A stretch of 64,000 nt of DNA, from assembly GCF_002072105.2 (NCBI RefSeq), contig NZ_MTBC01000011.1, positions 81,589 through 145,588 of the forward strand, given 5' to 3'. A program made the position numbers and the translations under genes. The notes beneath the pieces are model-generated. The model saw only the letters and a program-made list of their open reading frames with translations, was not told where the DNA came from and searched no databases. The stretch comes from Croceivirga radicis (GTDB taxonomy: Bacteria; Bacteroidota; Bacteroidia; Flavobacteriales; Flavobacteriaceae). Numbering within the stretch: position 1 is the stretch's first letter; the number at the start of each line of letters is the position of its first letter. Below, piece after piece: positions 27,641 through 37,135 of this stretch.

Positions 27641-28888
27641 TCAGAAATTTAAAATTTCTTTTTGCAAAAGCTGAAAAGCCTTACCTACAGCCTTCTCTAC
27701 TACCCTTTCCCTTGGACTACCAAAGTTAAATTTATGGGCACTAATACCGTTTGGACTACCTATAGCAATAAAAACGGTTCCTACCTCCTCATTAGAATCA
27801 CCTTTAGACGGCCCAGCATTGCCCGTTGTAGCAATACTAAAATCCGTACCAATTAGTTCTTTTACCTGTCTTGCCATAGCAATGGCCACCGCCTCACTAA
27901 CCACGGAATGTTTTTCTATTAATTCAGCAGCTACCCCCAAGACTTTAATTTTAGTCTCAGTAGCGTAACTAACCACACTACCCTTAAAGTAATTAGAAGC
28001 TCCAGGTATAGCGGTAATCAACTCGGCCAATCTACCACCGGTAAAACTTTCTGCCGTAGCGAGTGTAAATCCTTTTGCTTTTAGCTGTGCTCCTATTTTA
28101 GCTTCTATTACACCCTCTTCTTCCTCTCCTTGAATGATATCTCCAATTAAACTATACAGTTGCTCAACTTGATTCTGAAGATTGGCATGTAATTTAGCTT
28201 CGTCAGTACCAATACTACTCAAACGCAACCTAACCTTTCCCAAACTTGGTAAGTAGGCCAACTTAATATCCACAGGTAGTTTGTTTTCCCACTCGGCTAT
28301 ACGCTCTGCAATGGCACTTTCTCCCAAACCATAGGTATTTACGGTCCTATGTGCAATGTAGGGTCTTTCAAAAGCACGCATCAACCTAGGCAGCACTTCC
28401 TCCTCCATAATTCCCTTCATTTCAAAAGGAACACCCGGCATGGAAACAAAAACAGTACCATTTTTCTCTAACCACAATCCAGGAGCCGTACCGTAGGTAT
28501 TCTTAAGCACATTTGCCTTGGATGGCACCATGGCTTGCTGCCGGTTCATATCGCTAATTGGAGTAGAAATGTATTTTTTAAATAGTTCTTCTATGTGGTT
28601 TAGAACCTGCTTATCTTGAACCAAAATATCTTCAAAATAGTGACAGATAGCGTGTTTGGTCACATCATCCTTTGTAGGTCCTAAACCACCAGTAACAAGC
28701 ACCACTTGCGCACGCTTATTAGCATTTTCAAAGGCCTCTAAAATGTGTTCTTTAGTATCCTGTATAGAAGTTATTTGATATACGGATATCCCTATTTTGT
28801 TAAGTGCTTTACTCAGGTAGACCGAGTTAGTGTCTACAATTTGACCTATTAATATTTCATCACCAATGGTAATGATTTCTGCTTGCAT
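27641..28888 (-). CDS. cinA: CinA-family protein (NMN deamidase / damage-inducible)
   Basis: The protein has 415 residues. The N-terminal molybdopterin-binding-like domain has [13 protein letters not shown] and [13 protein letters not shown]. The C-terminal CinA/PncC domain (about 255-415) has [15 protein letters not shown] and [10 protein letters not shown]. PncC-type domains deamidate nicotinamide mononucleotide in NAD recycling; the N-domain has pyrophosphatase activity in some members. It is the last gene of a minus-strand run that begins with the exonuclease. Confidence 0.94.
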   Translation of the reverse strand: MQAEIITIGDEILIGQIVDTNSVYLSKALNKIGISVYQITSIQDTKEHILEAFENANKRAQVVLVTGGLGPTKDDVTKHAICHYFEDILVQDKQVLNHIEELFKKYISTPISDMNRQQAMVPSKANVLKNTYGTAPGLWLEKNGTVFVSMPGVPFEMKGIMEEEVLPRLMRAFERPYIAHRTVNTYGLGESAIAERIAEWENKLPVDIKLAYLPSLGKVRLRLSSIGTDEAKLHANLQNQVEQLYSLIGDIIQGEEEEGVIEAKIGAQLKAKGFTLATAESFTGGRLAELITAIPGASNYFKGSVVSYATETKIKVLGVAAELIEKHSVVSEAVAIAMARQVKELIGTDFSIATTGNAGPSKGDSNEEVGTVFIAIGSPNGISAHKFNFGSPRERVVEKAVGKAFQLLQKEILNF

Positions 28889-28912
28889 AGGAGTTTAGAC
28901 TTTAAAGACAGG

Positions 28913-29251
28913 TTAAATTGAAAAATCTGTTTTCAACTCTACCACTACTTGTTCCACATCTTGTTTAAGCAGTGGAAATTTAGTTTTAATTTCCTCTATG
29001 CTACCTTGGTTTTTACCTAAGGTTTCTAAATCTAATGCATTAGCCCTGGTTGCCTCCATTCCCAATAAATCTACATTGGGTTTAATCTTATGGGCCATTT
29101 TTCTAATTTGCTCAAAATCTTGACGCTCAATTGCTGCTTCTAATGCAGCTAAATCTTGTGGTACTTCTTCTAAAAATACCGTAACTACAGAAACGATGAA
29201 GTCATTGTCCCCATCCGCCATCTCATTAATCTTATCCAGACTGTATATCAT
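28913..29251 (-). CDS. Histidine phosphotransfer (Hpt) domain protein
   Basis: The protein is a stand-alone four-helix Hpt domain of 112 residues. The phospho-accepting His is H54 in RKMAHKIKPNVDLLG, the usual KxAHxLKxxxxxxG pattern. It would pass phosphate between a hybrid kinase and a regulator. No such partner is adjacent, so it must work with a kinase coded elsewhere. It abuts the FAH-family gene directly. Confidence 0.92.
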   Translation of the reverse strand: MIYSLDKINEMADGDNDFIVSVVTVFLEEVPQDLAALEAAIERQDFEQIRKMAHKIKPNVDLLGMEATRANALDLETLGKNQGSIEEIKTKFPLLKQDVEQVVVELKTDFSI

Positions 29252-29863
29252 CTATTTAACGTTGATTGCAAATATTTTTTCTTGTTCAATAAAACCTTCA
29301 AGATAATCATTAGGGGCCACTTTTCCAACACCTGCAGGTGTACCCGTGAAAAGTACATCACCCTTTTTTAACATAAAAAAAGTAGATACATAAGCAATTA
29401 GTTCATCTATCTTCCACAACATCAAAGCCGTGTGACCATCTTGTACCAAATCTCCATTCTTGTGCAACGAAAATTTAAGATCGTTTAAATTTTGAAATTC
29501 TTTTTTAGGTAGCCACTTACCAATTACTGCGGATCCATCAAATCCTTTTGCTTTTTCCCAAGGCAGACCTTTTTCTTTTAACTGCGATTGTAAATCCCTA
29601 GCCGTAAAATCTATTCCTAGACCAACCTCGTCATAATATTTATGCGCAAATTGCGGTGAGATATGCTTACCTACCTTTTTAATTTTCACCAAAATTTCTA
29701 CTTCATAGTGCACGTCATTAGAGAATTCTGGGATGTAAAAATCCTGTTCTTTTGGCAGAACAGCAGAATCGGGCTTAATAAATACCACTGGGTCTTTTGG
29801 TCGCTCATTATTCAATTCCGCAATATGATCTGTATAATTTCTACCGATACAAATAAGTTTCAT
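29252..29863 (-). CDS. Fumarylacetoacetate hydrolase-family protein
   Basis: The protein has 203 residues and begins MKLICIGRNYTDHIAEL, the usual start of short FAH-family enzymes (YcgM-like). Metal-binding acids are seen in HYEVEILVKI, with a later GIDFTARDLQ and a C-terminal GDVLFTGTPAGVG. Such enzymes act as acylpyruvate hydrolases or oxaloacetate decarboxylases. The precise substrate is not clear from sequence. Confidence 0.92.
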   Translation of the reverse strand: MKLICIGRNYTDHIAELNNERPKDPVVFIKPDSAVLPKEQDFYIPEFSNDVHYEVEILVKIKKVGKHISPQFAHKYYDEVGLGIDFTARDLQSQLKEKGLPWEKAKGFDGSAVIGKWLPKKEFQNLNDLKFSLHKNGDLVQDGHTALMLWKIDELIAYVSTFFMLKKGDVLFTGTPAGVGKVAPNDYLEGFIEQEKIFAINVK

Positions 29864-29865
29864 AT

Positions 29866-30780
29866 TTACTTTTTAAGTTTTTGATTCACTTTTAAACTCA
29901 ATGCAGGAATTAAAGATTGATTATTTCCTTTGGATTGTACTGTAAAGGGCCGCCATTCGCCCATACCATAAACGTACAACTTAAAATTACTGTTTTTACT
30001 GTACACCCCACCAAAAGTTGGCGCAAAACGATCCTCTATTCTTGGTTTATTTGTTAAGTTATCTTTCTCGTCCTTTTTATACCAGTTATAAGGAATAAAA
30101 AGCCACTCTAAACCAACAAAAACACCTTCTGTTGGCATTTTCAACTTTAAATCTGAAATATTTATGGTGGTATAATCCTTACCTTTTACCGCTTCTAACA
30201 AGATACTTTTACGAAGTAAATCTTCTTTTGGAGTTTTAGTCACGGGATCCACGCTAAAAAACCGCAATCTAAATTTAGCGCGATCTCGAGTAAATTCTTG
30301 CCGTTCCCTAAAAAAAACGGTAACCGATTCTAAATACTTTTTGGCCGCCCCAATATTAGGAAAATACAAGGCAAGGATCCAGGGCGTGGAAGAGGCATCA
30401 AAACCACTTTTTATAGCATAACTACTTACCGGATTATATGTTTTTGAATCACCAAAATTACCAGACAAGATTACCTCATCCAATTTCATGGTGGTCTCTG
30501 TTAGCTCTACCTTTTTGTTCTGGTAAACCGTTTTTCCTAAGAGCACGGTATCTTGGTACCCCAAAGAGGATATATGTACTTTTTTTGATAACAGTTCTTT
30601 TGGAATGGTAATACTAAAAGCCCCATCCTCATCTGTTGAAGTACCTACAAGCGTATTTAAAAAACTAATATTAACATAGGGTATTGGCTCTTTTGTGCTT
30701 ACATCTTGTACATAACCTTCAAAATCTATCTCTTGTGCCGTGCAAGAAAGACCAACTAGTAAAAAGAGAAAAAGCCGCAT
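29866..30780 (-). CDS. Secreted protein with carboxypeptidase-like regulatory domain
   Basis: The protein has 304 residues. A short signal peptide ends SCTAQ. A CarboxypepD_reg-like beta domain follows (about 20-105; FEGYVQDVSTKEPIPYVNIS...TDEDGAFSI), the same type that opens SusC proteins. The rest (about 110-304) is beta-rich and has no recognised domain or barrel signature; it contains FRERQEFTRDRAKFRLRF. Envelope location is likely. It is embedded between the exonuclease and FAH genes with gaps of 3 and 2 bases. Confidence 0.8.
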   Translation of the reverse strand: MRLFLFLLVGLSCTAQEIDFEGYVQDVSTKEPIPYVNISFLNTLVGTSTDEDGAFSITIPKELLSKKVHISSLGYQDTVLLGKTVYQNKKVELTETTMKLDEVILSGNFGDSKTYNPVSSYAIKSGFDASSTPWILALYFPNIGAAKKYLESVTVFFRERQEFTRDRAKFRLRFFSVDPVTKTPKEDLLRKSILLEAVKGKDYTTINISDLKLKMPTEGVFVGLEWLFIPYNWYKKDEKDNLTNKPRIEDRFAPTFGGVYSKNSNFKLYVYGMGEWRPFTVQSKGNNQSLIPALSLKVNQKLKK

Positions 30781-30783
30781 CTA

Positions 30784-31560
30784 CTAAGCCAGCTTGTTGT
30801 TAAATGCGCTTAATTTAAGCTTAGTTAAAACTTTTTTGGTGTACAACGGAAAATCTGCATTCATGATCCAACCGTAATAACCCGGTTCTTTCTCTAACAC
30901 TTCTGCTACTTTTTTTCCCTTATGTTTACCAAAAGAAAAAATTGGCTCTCCTTTTTTGTCCTTTGCTATGAAGCCTGCAAAATCTAACGCTTGTTTGCGT
31001 GTAGTAAACTCTGATAATTTCTTAATGTTATTTTCCAATTCTGGATACCGATCTAACTGTGCCAATAACACTTCATAGGTAGCCATGGTATCGGCTTCGG
31101 CAGAGTGTGCATCATCTAAATTTTTATCGCAATAAAATTTATAGGCCGCACCTAAGGTTCGCTTTTCCATTTTATGAAATATGGTTTGCACATCAACGCT
31201 TACCATATGTTTCATATCAAAATCTACTTCTGCCCGCAACATTTCCTCTGCAAGTAATGGAATATCAAAACGATCGGAATTGAACCCACCCAAATCACTA
31301 TCCCTAATCATTGCATAGATTTCTTTTGATAGCATTTTAAACGTTGGCTCGTTGGCTACTTTATCATTGGATATACCATGAACGGCCACCACATCTGCCG
31401 GTATTTCCATTTCTGGATTTACCAACCATGTTTTGCTTTCCTTATTACCGTTTGGATATACTTTTAATATGGATATTTCTACAATACGATCTTTGGCAAC
31501 ATTGGTGCCAGTAGTTTCCAAATCAAAGAAACAAATTGGCTTGGTCAAATTCAATTCCAT
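30784..31560 (-). CDS. DEDDh 3'-5' exonuclease with C-terminal DUF3820-like domain
   Basis: The protein has 258 residues. The exonuclease domain (about 1-175) shows Exo I (FFDLETTG), Exo II (GFNSDRFDIPLL) and Exo III (DAHSAEADTMAT), with the His of the DEDDh class. It resembles DNA polymerase III epsilon. The C-terminal 60 residues (FSFGKHKGKKVAEVLEKEP then YYGWIMNADFP) match the DUF3820 type, a small domain sometimes fused to exonucleases. It probably acts in DNA repair or processing. It is the first gene of the run ending at cinA. Confidence 0.92.
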   Translation of the reverse strand: MELNLTKPICFFDLETTGTNVAKDRIVEISILKVYPNGNKESKTWLVNPEMEIPADVVAVHGISNDKVANEPTFKMLSKEIYAMIRDSDLGGFNSDRFDIPLLAEEMLRAEVDFDMKHMVSVDVQTIFHKMEKRTLGAAYKFYCDKNLDDAHSAEADTMATYEVLLAQLDRYPELENNIKKLSEFTTRKQALDFAGFIAKDKKGEPIFSFGKHKGKKVAEVLEKEPGYYGWIMNADFPLYTKKVLTKLKLSAFNNKLA

Positions 31561-31606
31561 CTAACGTGCATTTAAAGCCACAAAGATAATGGGATTCTTG
31601 GGACTA

Positions 31607-32956
31607 CTAAATCTCCCTATTTACGTCCCATGATTCTAAATAATCGGCAACCGCTTTTACAAACATACCTCCTAAAGCACCATTTACCACTCTATGGTCA
31701 TAGCTGTGACTTAAATACATCTTACTGCGTATACCAATTAAATCGCCTTCTGGGGTTTCTATTACCGAAGGAATTTTTCTAATTGCCCCTAAGGCCAAAA
31801 TACCCACCTGAGGTTGATTGATTATTGGCGTTCCAAAAACACTACCAAAACTACCAATATTAGTAACCGTGTAAGTACCATCTTTTATCTCATCTGGTTT
31901 AAGTTGATTTGCCCTTGCGCGGTTTGCTAAATCATTTACGGTTTTTGCCATACCCACCAAATTTAATTGATCAGCATTTTTAATAACCGGAACTATAAGA
32001 TTACCATCTGGCAGAGCCGCTGCCATACCAAGATTAATATTTTTCTTTTTAACCACAGCATCGCCATCTACACTTATGTTTATAAGCGGATATTTTTTTA
32101 TGGCCATAGCTACCGCCTCCATAAATATTGGAGTAAAGGTTAGCTTTTCGCCCTCCCTTTTCTGAAAAGCATCTTTAACTTTATTACGCCAAGCCACCAC
32201 ATTGGTTACGTCTACCTCAATAAAGCTTTGCACATGGGCAGAAGTTGCAACACTATCTGTCATGTGTTTTGCAATTAATTTACCCATTCTGCTTAACGGT
32301 ATGATCTCATCGCCATCTTTTATTGCTACGGGTGTAGGTGTTGAAGCTGGTTTTGGAGCTGTGGCCACCTCCCCAGAAACTTCTTTCTCTTTGGCAGGAG
32401 TTTTTGGGGCTACTATAGATTGTGCAGGCTGTTTTTTCTTTGCCGAAACATATTCCAGAATATCGTTCTTAGTAACACGGCCATCTTTACCGGTTCCAGG
32501 GATGGTATCTAGTTCTTCTAAACTCACCCCTTCTTCTTTGGCAATGTTTTTGACCAAAGGCGAATAAAACCTATCTGAATCTGCATAATCTTCTGAAGCA
32601 TCAGCAACCGATTCTTGAACTGTATTCATCTGCGCCTCTAGCTCTTTTGCCGTATCCACAGCCTCATCCGCCACAACCTCTTCTACTTCGTCCGCTTCGG
32701 CATCAATATCATCTGCATCTGTCTCAATGATAGCAACAACGTCTCCAACTTTAACCACATCATCTACATCAAATAGCTTCTTTACTAGCTTACCTTCATA
32801 TTCACACGGCACCTCAGAATCCACTTTGTCCGTAGCCACCTCAAAAACAGCTTCGTCCATTTCTATAGTGTCACCTATTTCTTTAAGCCACGAGGTTAAT
32901 GTAGCCTCTGCTACACTTTCGCCCATTTGCGGTAATTTAAGTTCGTATTTTGCCAT
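31607..32956 (-). CDS. Dihydrolipoamide acyltransferase (E2) of a 2-oxo acid dehydrogenase
   Basis: The protein has 449 residues. One lipoyl domain (about 1-78) carries K44 in EVATDKVDSEV. An acidic linker follows, then a peripheral-subunit-binding domain (about 132-172; FYSPLVKNIAKEEGVSLEEL), a Pro/Ala linker and the catalytic domain (about 215-449) with H421 in SYDHRVVNG. The DKVDSE lipoyl context and single lipoyl domain fit the branched-chain 2-oxo acid type better than pyruvate dehydrogenase. No E1 or E3 gene is adjacent. Confidence 0.93.
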   Translation of the reverse strand: MAKYELKLPQMGESVAEATLTSWLKEIGDTIEMDEAVFEVATDKVDSEVPCEYEGKLVKKLFDVDDVVKVGDVVAIIETDADDIDAEADEVEEVVADEAVDTAKELEAQMNTVQESVADASEDYADSDRFYSPLVKNIAKEEGVSLEELDTIPGTGKDGRVTKNDILEYVSAKKKQPAQSIVAPKTPAKEKEVSGEVATAPKPASTPTPVAIKDGDEIIPLSRMGKLIAKHMTDSVATSAHVQSFIEVDVTNVVAWRNKVKDAFQKREGEKLTFTPIFMEAVAMAIKKYPLINISVDGDAVVKKKNINLGMAAALPDGNLIVPVIKNADQLNLVGMAKTVNDLANRARANQLKPDEIKDGTYTVTNIGSFGSVFGTPIINQPQVGILALGAIRKIPSVIETPEGDLIGIRSKMYLSHSYDHRVVNGALGGMFVKAVADYLESWDVNREI

Positions 32957-32994
32957 ATCTGTAATTAGAATGTGGTTTTGTGTAATATTTTTGC

Positions 32995-33021
32995 AAAAAT
33001 AGCATTTTTATAGCTATTTTT
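32995..33021 (-). terminator. Terminator of recR
   Basis: AAAAATAGC and GCTATTTTT form a 9-bp inverted repeat with a 9-base loop, 15 bases beyond the recR stop and ahead of the E2 gene. T runs flank it on both strands. Confidence 0.75.
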
Positions 33022-33035
33022 TTGTTTATACTTTA

Positions 33036-33656
33036 TTAATTTGATTTTAAAGAACTTTCAAATGGCACACGATGCAGTATACTCCTACCCAAGGTAACTT
33101 CATCTGCATACTCCAGTTCGTCCCCAACAGCTATACCTCTTGCTATGGTAGAGGTTGCAACTTGTAAACCCTCTAATTGTTTATAGATATAAAAATTGGT
33201 GGTATCACCCTCCATGGAAGCACTTAGAGCGAAAATCAATTCTTTAACCCCACCTCCTTTTACTTTGGTGACAAGAGCAGGAATTGTCAAATCTTGCGGA
33301 CCAACACCTTCCATTGGCGAAATTTTGCCGCCCAAGACATGATAATGGCCTTGAAACTGAGAGGTATTTTCTATAGCCATAACATCTCTTACATCTTCTA
33401 CCACACAAATAATGCTGCTGTCCCGTTTTGGATTGGCACAAATTTCACATGTTTCGGTATCAGAAATATTATGACAGTTTTTACAGAAATTAATTTCGTC
33501 TTTGAGCTTTACCAGCGCATTGGCCAAATGGTAAGTTTGTTGCTCTGGTTGTTTCAATAAATGCAATACCAAACGCAAGGCGGTTCTTTTACCTATTCCC
33601 GGTAATTGAGACACCTCGTATACTGCATTTTCTAATAATTTAGAAGAAAATTCCAT
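33036..33656 (-). CDS. recR: Recombination protein RecR
   Basis: The protein has 206 residues. A helix-hairpin-helix ([13 protein letters not shown]), a four-Cys zinc site (FCKNCHN...CEICANP) and a Toprim domain opening [16 protein letters not shown] are in the family's order. RecR works with RecO and RecF at single-strand gaps. Its gene is divergent from the symporter with 67 bases between. Confidence 0.97.
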   Translation of the reverse strand: MEFSSKLLENAVYEVSQLPGIGKRTALRLVLHLLKQPEQQTYHLANALVKLKDEINFCKNCHNISDTETCEICANPKRDSSIICVVEDVRDVMAIENTSQFQGHYHVLGGKISPMEGVGPQDLTIPALVTKVKGGGVKELIFALSASMEGDTTNFYIYKQLEGLQVATSTIARGIAVGDELEYADEVTLGRSILHRVPFESSLKSN

Positions 33657-33723
33657 TTCGCAAAATTACAATTTTATCCGCTGCTTAATGTTTTTGTAAT
33701 TTGCATTTTAAATTGATTTTTAA

Positions 33724-35184
33724 ATGACCGCCATCCAGATTTTACTTTTAATAGCCGCGTACTTTTTTGTATTAATGCTAATCTCCTATTTTACAGGAAA
33801 GAACGATAGCAATACCGACTTTTTTAAAGCAGGCAGACAGTCTCCTTGGTATTTAGTAGCCTTTGGTATGGTTGGCGCATCTTTGTCTGGCGTTACATTT
33901 ATTTCCGTTCCAGGTTGGATAGATGGTTCTAAGTTTACTTATCTACAAGTGGTATTGGGTTATTTTGTAGGCTATTTTGTGGTGGCCTACTTGCTTTTAC
34001 CTTTATACTATCGCCATAATCTTACCTCTATTTATGAATATCTAGCAAATAGGTTTGGACCCACCGCACACAAGACCGGGGCGTTTTTCTTTTTTGTTTC
34101 TAGGGTTTTGGGTGCGGCTTTTAGATTGTTCTTAGTAGCTATTGTTCTACAACAATTTGTTTTTGATGCCTTTAATGTACCTTTTGAATTAACCGTTATA
34201 CTATCTATAGTTTTAATATGGGTTTATACTAATAAGGGCGGCATAAAAACTATAGTATGGACAGATACCTTACAAACCACCTTTATGATTTTGGCCGTTG
34301 TATTATCAATTGTTTTTATTAACCAAGAAATTGGGTGGAGTTTTAGCGAATTTTTAGATTCAGAAGAACTAAAAAACTACGATACGGTTTTTCAGTTTGA
34401 TGACTTTTTGGCACGTAACCATTTCTTAAAATCTTTTTTTGGTGGTATGTTCATTACCATTTGCATGACTGGATTGGACCAGGATATGATGCAAAAAAAC
34501 CTAACTTGTAAAACATTGAAAGACGCCCAAAAAAACATGGTATCTTTTAGTATTGTTTTGGTAGTGGTTACCTTTTTATTTATGCTTTTAGGAGCTTTGC
34601 TTTTTATTTATGCCAAACAAAAAAATATTGCCATTCCACTTATGGATGGTGAACCAAAGACCGATTTATTATTTCCAGAAATTGCGCTAAATAGTGGTTT
34701 GGGTCTTACACTATCCATTACCTTTATGCTAGGATTGATAGCAGCTGCTTATAGTAGTGCGGATAGCGCATTAACTTCGCTTACCACCTCTTTTTGCATT
34801 GATTTTTTAAAAATAGATAAACAGCCAGAAGCAAAACAGAAACAAATTCGTAAACGCACCCATATTTACATGAGTGCCGTATTGGTTGTTGTTATTATTC
34901 TATTTAAATATGTACTAAATAGCAATGTAATAGATAGCCTACTAACGGTTGCCGGTTACACTTATGGGCCGCTATTAGGACTGTTTGCGTTTGGTATGTT
35001 TACCAAACATCAAATTAAAGACCAATACGTTTGGCTGGTCTGCATCATGTCCGTAGTGCTAATTACAGGTTTGGCCAATATAGATGCATCCTATTTAAAT
35101 GGCTATAATTTAGGATATGAATTATTACCACTAAATGGGCTACTTACATTTCTAGGGCTATATCTAATTCGTAAAAAAGCTTAG
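33724..35184 (+). CDS. Sodium:solute symporter family transporter
   Basis: The protein has 486 residues and about 13 membrane helices with the LeuT-type repeat. Family features include [24 protein letters not shown] near the N-terminus, [13 protein letters not shown] in the middle and [14 protein letters not shown] at the sodium site in the ninth helix. The substrate is unknown; sugars, nucleosides and amino acids are all found in the family. Its end overlaps the convergent CoA-binding gene by 4 bases. Confidence 0.92.
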   Translation: MTAIQILLLIAAYFFVLMLISYFTGKNDSNTDFFKAGRQSPWYLVAFGMVGASLSGVTFISVPGWIDGSKFTYLQVVLGYFVGYFVVAYLLLPLYYRHNLTSIYEYLANRFGPTAHKTGAFFFFVSRVLGAAFRLFLVAIVLQQFVFDAFNVPFELTVILSIVLIWVYTNKGGIKTIVWTDTLQTTFMILAVVLSIVFINQEIGWSFSEFLDSEELKNYDTVFQFDDFLARNHFLKSFFGGMFITICMTGLDQDMMQKNLTCKTLKDAQKNMVSFSIVLVVVTFLFMLLGALLFIYAKQKNIAIPLMDGEPKTDLLFPEIALNSGLGLTLSITFMLGLIAAAYSSADSALTSLTTSFCIDFLKIDKQPEAKQKQIRKRTHIYMSAVLVVVIILFKYVLNSNVIDSLLTVAGYTYGPLLGLFAFGMFTKHQIKDQYVWLVCIMSVVLITGLANIDASYLNGYNLGYELLPLNGLLTFLGLYLIRKKA

Positions 35185-35540
35185 TAAGAATTTGTTGCCA
35201 ACAAAACCAAAGTACATGCAATTTCCACTTCAATACCATTAACTTTTAATAGCTTATAAAAATCCGGGTTTTCCGTACCAGGATTGAATATAACTTTTTT
35301 GGGCCCTAGAGCAATAATACTATCGTAATATTGCTTTTGCCGTTCAGGGTTCATATATAACGTTACAACGTCAATTTTTGGTAATTCATTTAAATTGGTG
35401 TTTATTTGCACAGTTCCTACATTTCCCCCTCTTAGGCCAAACGCAACGGTTGGAACGTTTTTTTCTTGCAAGCGTTTAATGGCCATGTTACTATAACGGG
35501 AAGGGTTTAATGAGGCTCCAAAGACTAAAGTTCTTTGCAT
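35181..35540 (-). CDS. CoA-binding domain protein
   Basis: The protein has 119 residues and a Rossmann-like fold. [21 protein letters not shown] is the nucleotide-binding loop, GLRGGNVG follows, and [10 protein letters not shown] then [14 protein letters not shown] end the domain. This is the short YccU-type protein related to the CoA-binding half of succinyl-CoA ligase. Its role is not known. Confidence 0.88.
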   Translation of the reverse strand: MQRTLVFGASLNPSRYSNMAIKRLQEKNVPTVAFGLRGGNVGTVQINTNLNELPKIDVVTLYMNPERQKQYYDSIIALGPKKVIFNPGTENPDFYKLLKVNGIEVEIACTLVLLATNSY

Positions 35541-35684
35541 ATTTATAAATATATGTTAAATCTTAAATTTAGTCGTAACGAATTAAGTATTCTTACGTCT
35601 TAATATAAGTCACAGACTCATTGGTAAGACTGTATTTTTTTTATAGTTAATGGTTAGTGTTTAGTATAGCTTATCAATGTATTA

Positions 35685-35708
35685 AAGCCCCGATTTTTAT
35701 CGGGGCTT
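35685..35708 (+). terminator. Terminator-like hairpin with no plus-strand gene in front
   Basis: A perfect 10-bp stem (AAGCCCCGAT / ATCGGGGCTT) with a TTTT loop is followed on the plus strand by CTTCTTT. No plus-strand coding gene ends nearby: the symporter stops 500 bases earlier, with a minus-strand gene between. On the minus strand there is no T run. Confidence 0.6.
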
Positions 35709-35843
35709 CTTCTTTATCATTAGTCAAACTACCGTGTAACAAAACTATTTATTGGTCGTCTTTTAAATAGAAGACAATCAATGCCAAAATGGCCTATTGG
35801 ATATAAAAATTTGGTTGGTTAATTATAACCGATAGGTCTAAAT

Positions 35844-35873
35844 CCCTAGTCTTTCTATGCAGAAGGGCTAGGG
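35844..35873 (-). terminator. Long hairpin downstream of fabH
   Basis: CCCTAGTCTTTCT pairs fully with AGAAGGGCTAGGG (13 bp, three G-T pairs) around an ATGC loop, 8 bases beyond the fabH stop. No T run follows on the minus strand, so it may protect the mRNA end or terminate weakly. Confidence 0.55.
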
Positions 35874-35881
35874 TAATTTTA

Positions 35882-36889
35882 TTACCAACGCATTACCAAG
35901 CTACCCCAAGTAAATCCGCTACCAAACGCAGCCAAAACTACTAGGTCTCCCTCTTTTATCTTTCCTTGTTCCCAAGCTTCTGTTAAGGCAATTGGTATAC
36001 TAGCAGCTGTAGTATTACCGTAATTCATAATATTATTAAATACCTGATCATCTGTTAATGCAAACTTCTTTTGAATAAATTGCGCTATCCTTAAGTTGGC
36101 CTGGTGCGGAATTAGCATATCGATATCTTCTGGGGTAAGCTTATTCTTTTTTAGCCCCTCCATAATTACCTCGCTAAAACGTACCACCGCATTTTTAAAT
36201 ACAAATTGTCCGTTCATGTACGGAAAATAGGAGGTGTCATCTGCATCTGCATCTTCAATAATATCCGTTACCCAACGTTTGCCCATACCTGGTGCAATTA
36301 AAGACAATTCTTCTGCATGCTGCCCTTCAGAATGTAAATGACTAGATAAGACACCTTTTGTAGTATCCTCTTCCCTGCTAACTATAGCAGCACCGGCCCC
36401 ATCACCAAAAATCACGGAAACCGAACGACCACGAGTTGTCATATCTAAGCCCCTACTATGTAATTCTGACCCTATTACCAATATGTTCTTGTACATTCCC
36501 GTTTTGATGTACTGATCCGCAACGGACATAGCATACACAAATCCAGAACATTGATTTCTAACATCTAAGGCCCCTACGGTTTTAATCCCCAAATCTCGCT
36601 GCACCAAAACACCTGGACCAGGAAAATAATAATCCGGACTTAAAGTGGCAAAGACAATAAAATCAATATCGTCTTTGTCTATACCTGCTCTTTCTATAGC
36701 CTTTTTAGCAGCCTTTACCCCCATAGAGGTAGTTGTATCCTTACCTGGCTCTACATGCCTGCGTTCTTTGATACCAGTACGCTCCTGTATCCATTCATCA
36801 CTTGTATCCATTATTTTGGACAAATCATCATTGGTTACCACATTGTCCGGAACATAATAGCCTAAGCCTATAATCTTTGAATTATACAT
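35882..36889 (-). CDS. fabH: 3-oxoacyl-ACP synthase III
   Basis: The protein has 335 residues. The Cys-His-Asn triad is present as C114 (VRNQCSGFVYA), His in LIPHQANLRI and Asn in NYGNTTAAS. The enzyme starts fatty acid synthesis by condensing an acyl-CoA with malonyl-ACP. The gene is alone here, away from rpmF and plsX, so it could be a second KAS III copy with a different acyl-CoA preference. It is divergent from the S9 peptidase. Confidence 0.93.
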   Translation of the reverse strand: MYNSKIIGLGYYVPDNVVTNDDLSKIMDTSDEWIQERTGIKERRHVEPGKDTTTSMGVKAAKKAIERAGIDKDDIDFIVFATLSPDYYFPGPGVLVQRDLGIKTVGALDVRNQCSGFVYAMSVADQYIKTGMYKNILVIGSELHSRGLDMTTRGRSVSVIFGDGAGAAIVSREEDTTKGVLSSHLHSEGQHAEELSLIAPGMGKRWVTDIIEDADADDTSYFPYMNGQFVFKNAVVRFSEVIMEGLKKNKLTPEDIDMLIPHQANLRIAQFIQKKFALTDDQVFNNIMNYGNTTAASIPIALTEAWEQGKIKEGDLVVLAAFGSGFTWGSLVMRW

Positions 36890-37135
36890 GTTTTCAAATT
36901 AACAATTAACAAGGATTGCACCTTTTAAATTTCAAATTATAAAAAATAAACCGTGCAAATCTAAAAAAGTGCAAATAAATGGATTTAGTTGTTTAACACA
37001 AATTGGATTTAATCAAAAAAGACATAAATGTTTAATTGTTGTTAAATCAAAAAGTTATCTAAAAGCTACCTTATATAATATTGTATTTTTAGACTCAACC
37101 GTAGTAAAATTAAAATCGACTAAAACACAATTAAA

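Larger units (their letters stand above)
35541..35881. other. Gene-free stretch with two strong hairpins
   Basis: This 341-base AT-rich region holds no convincing reading frame. It has a terminator-like hairpin at 35685-35708 and a long hairpin at 35844-35873. TAAATTTA near 35564, one base off the -7 consensus, could start either strand. A small plus-strand RNA ending at the first hairpin is possible. Confidence 0.6.
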
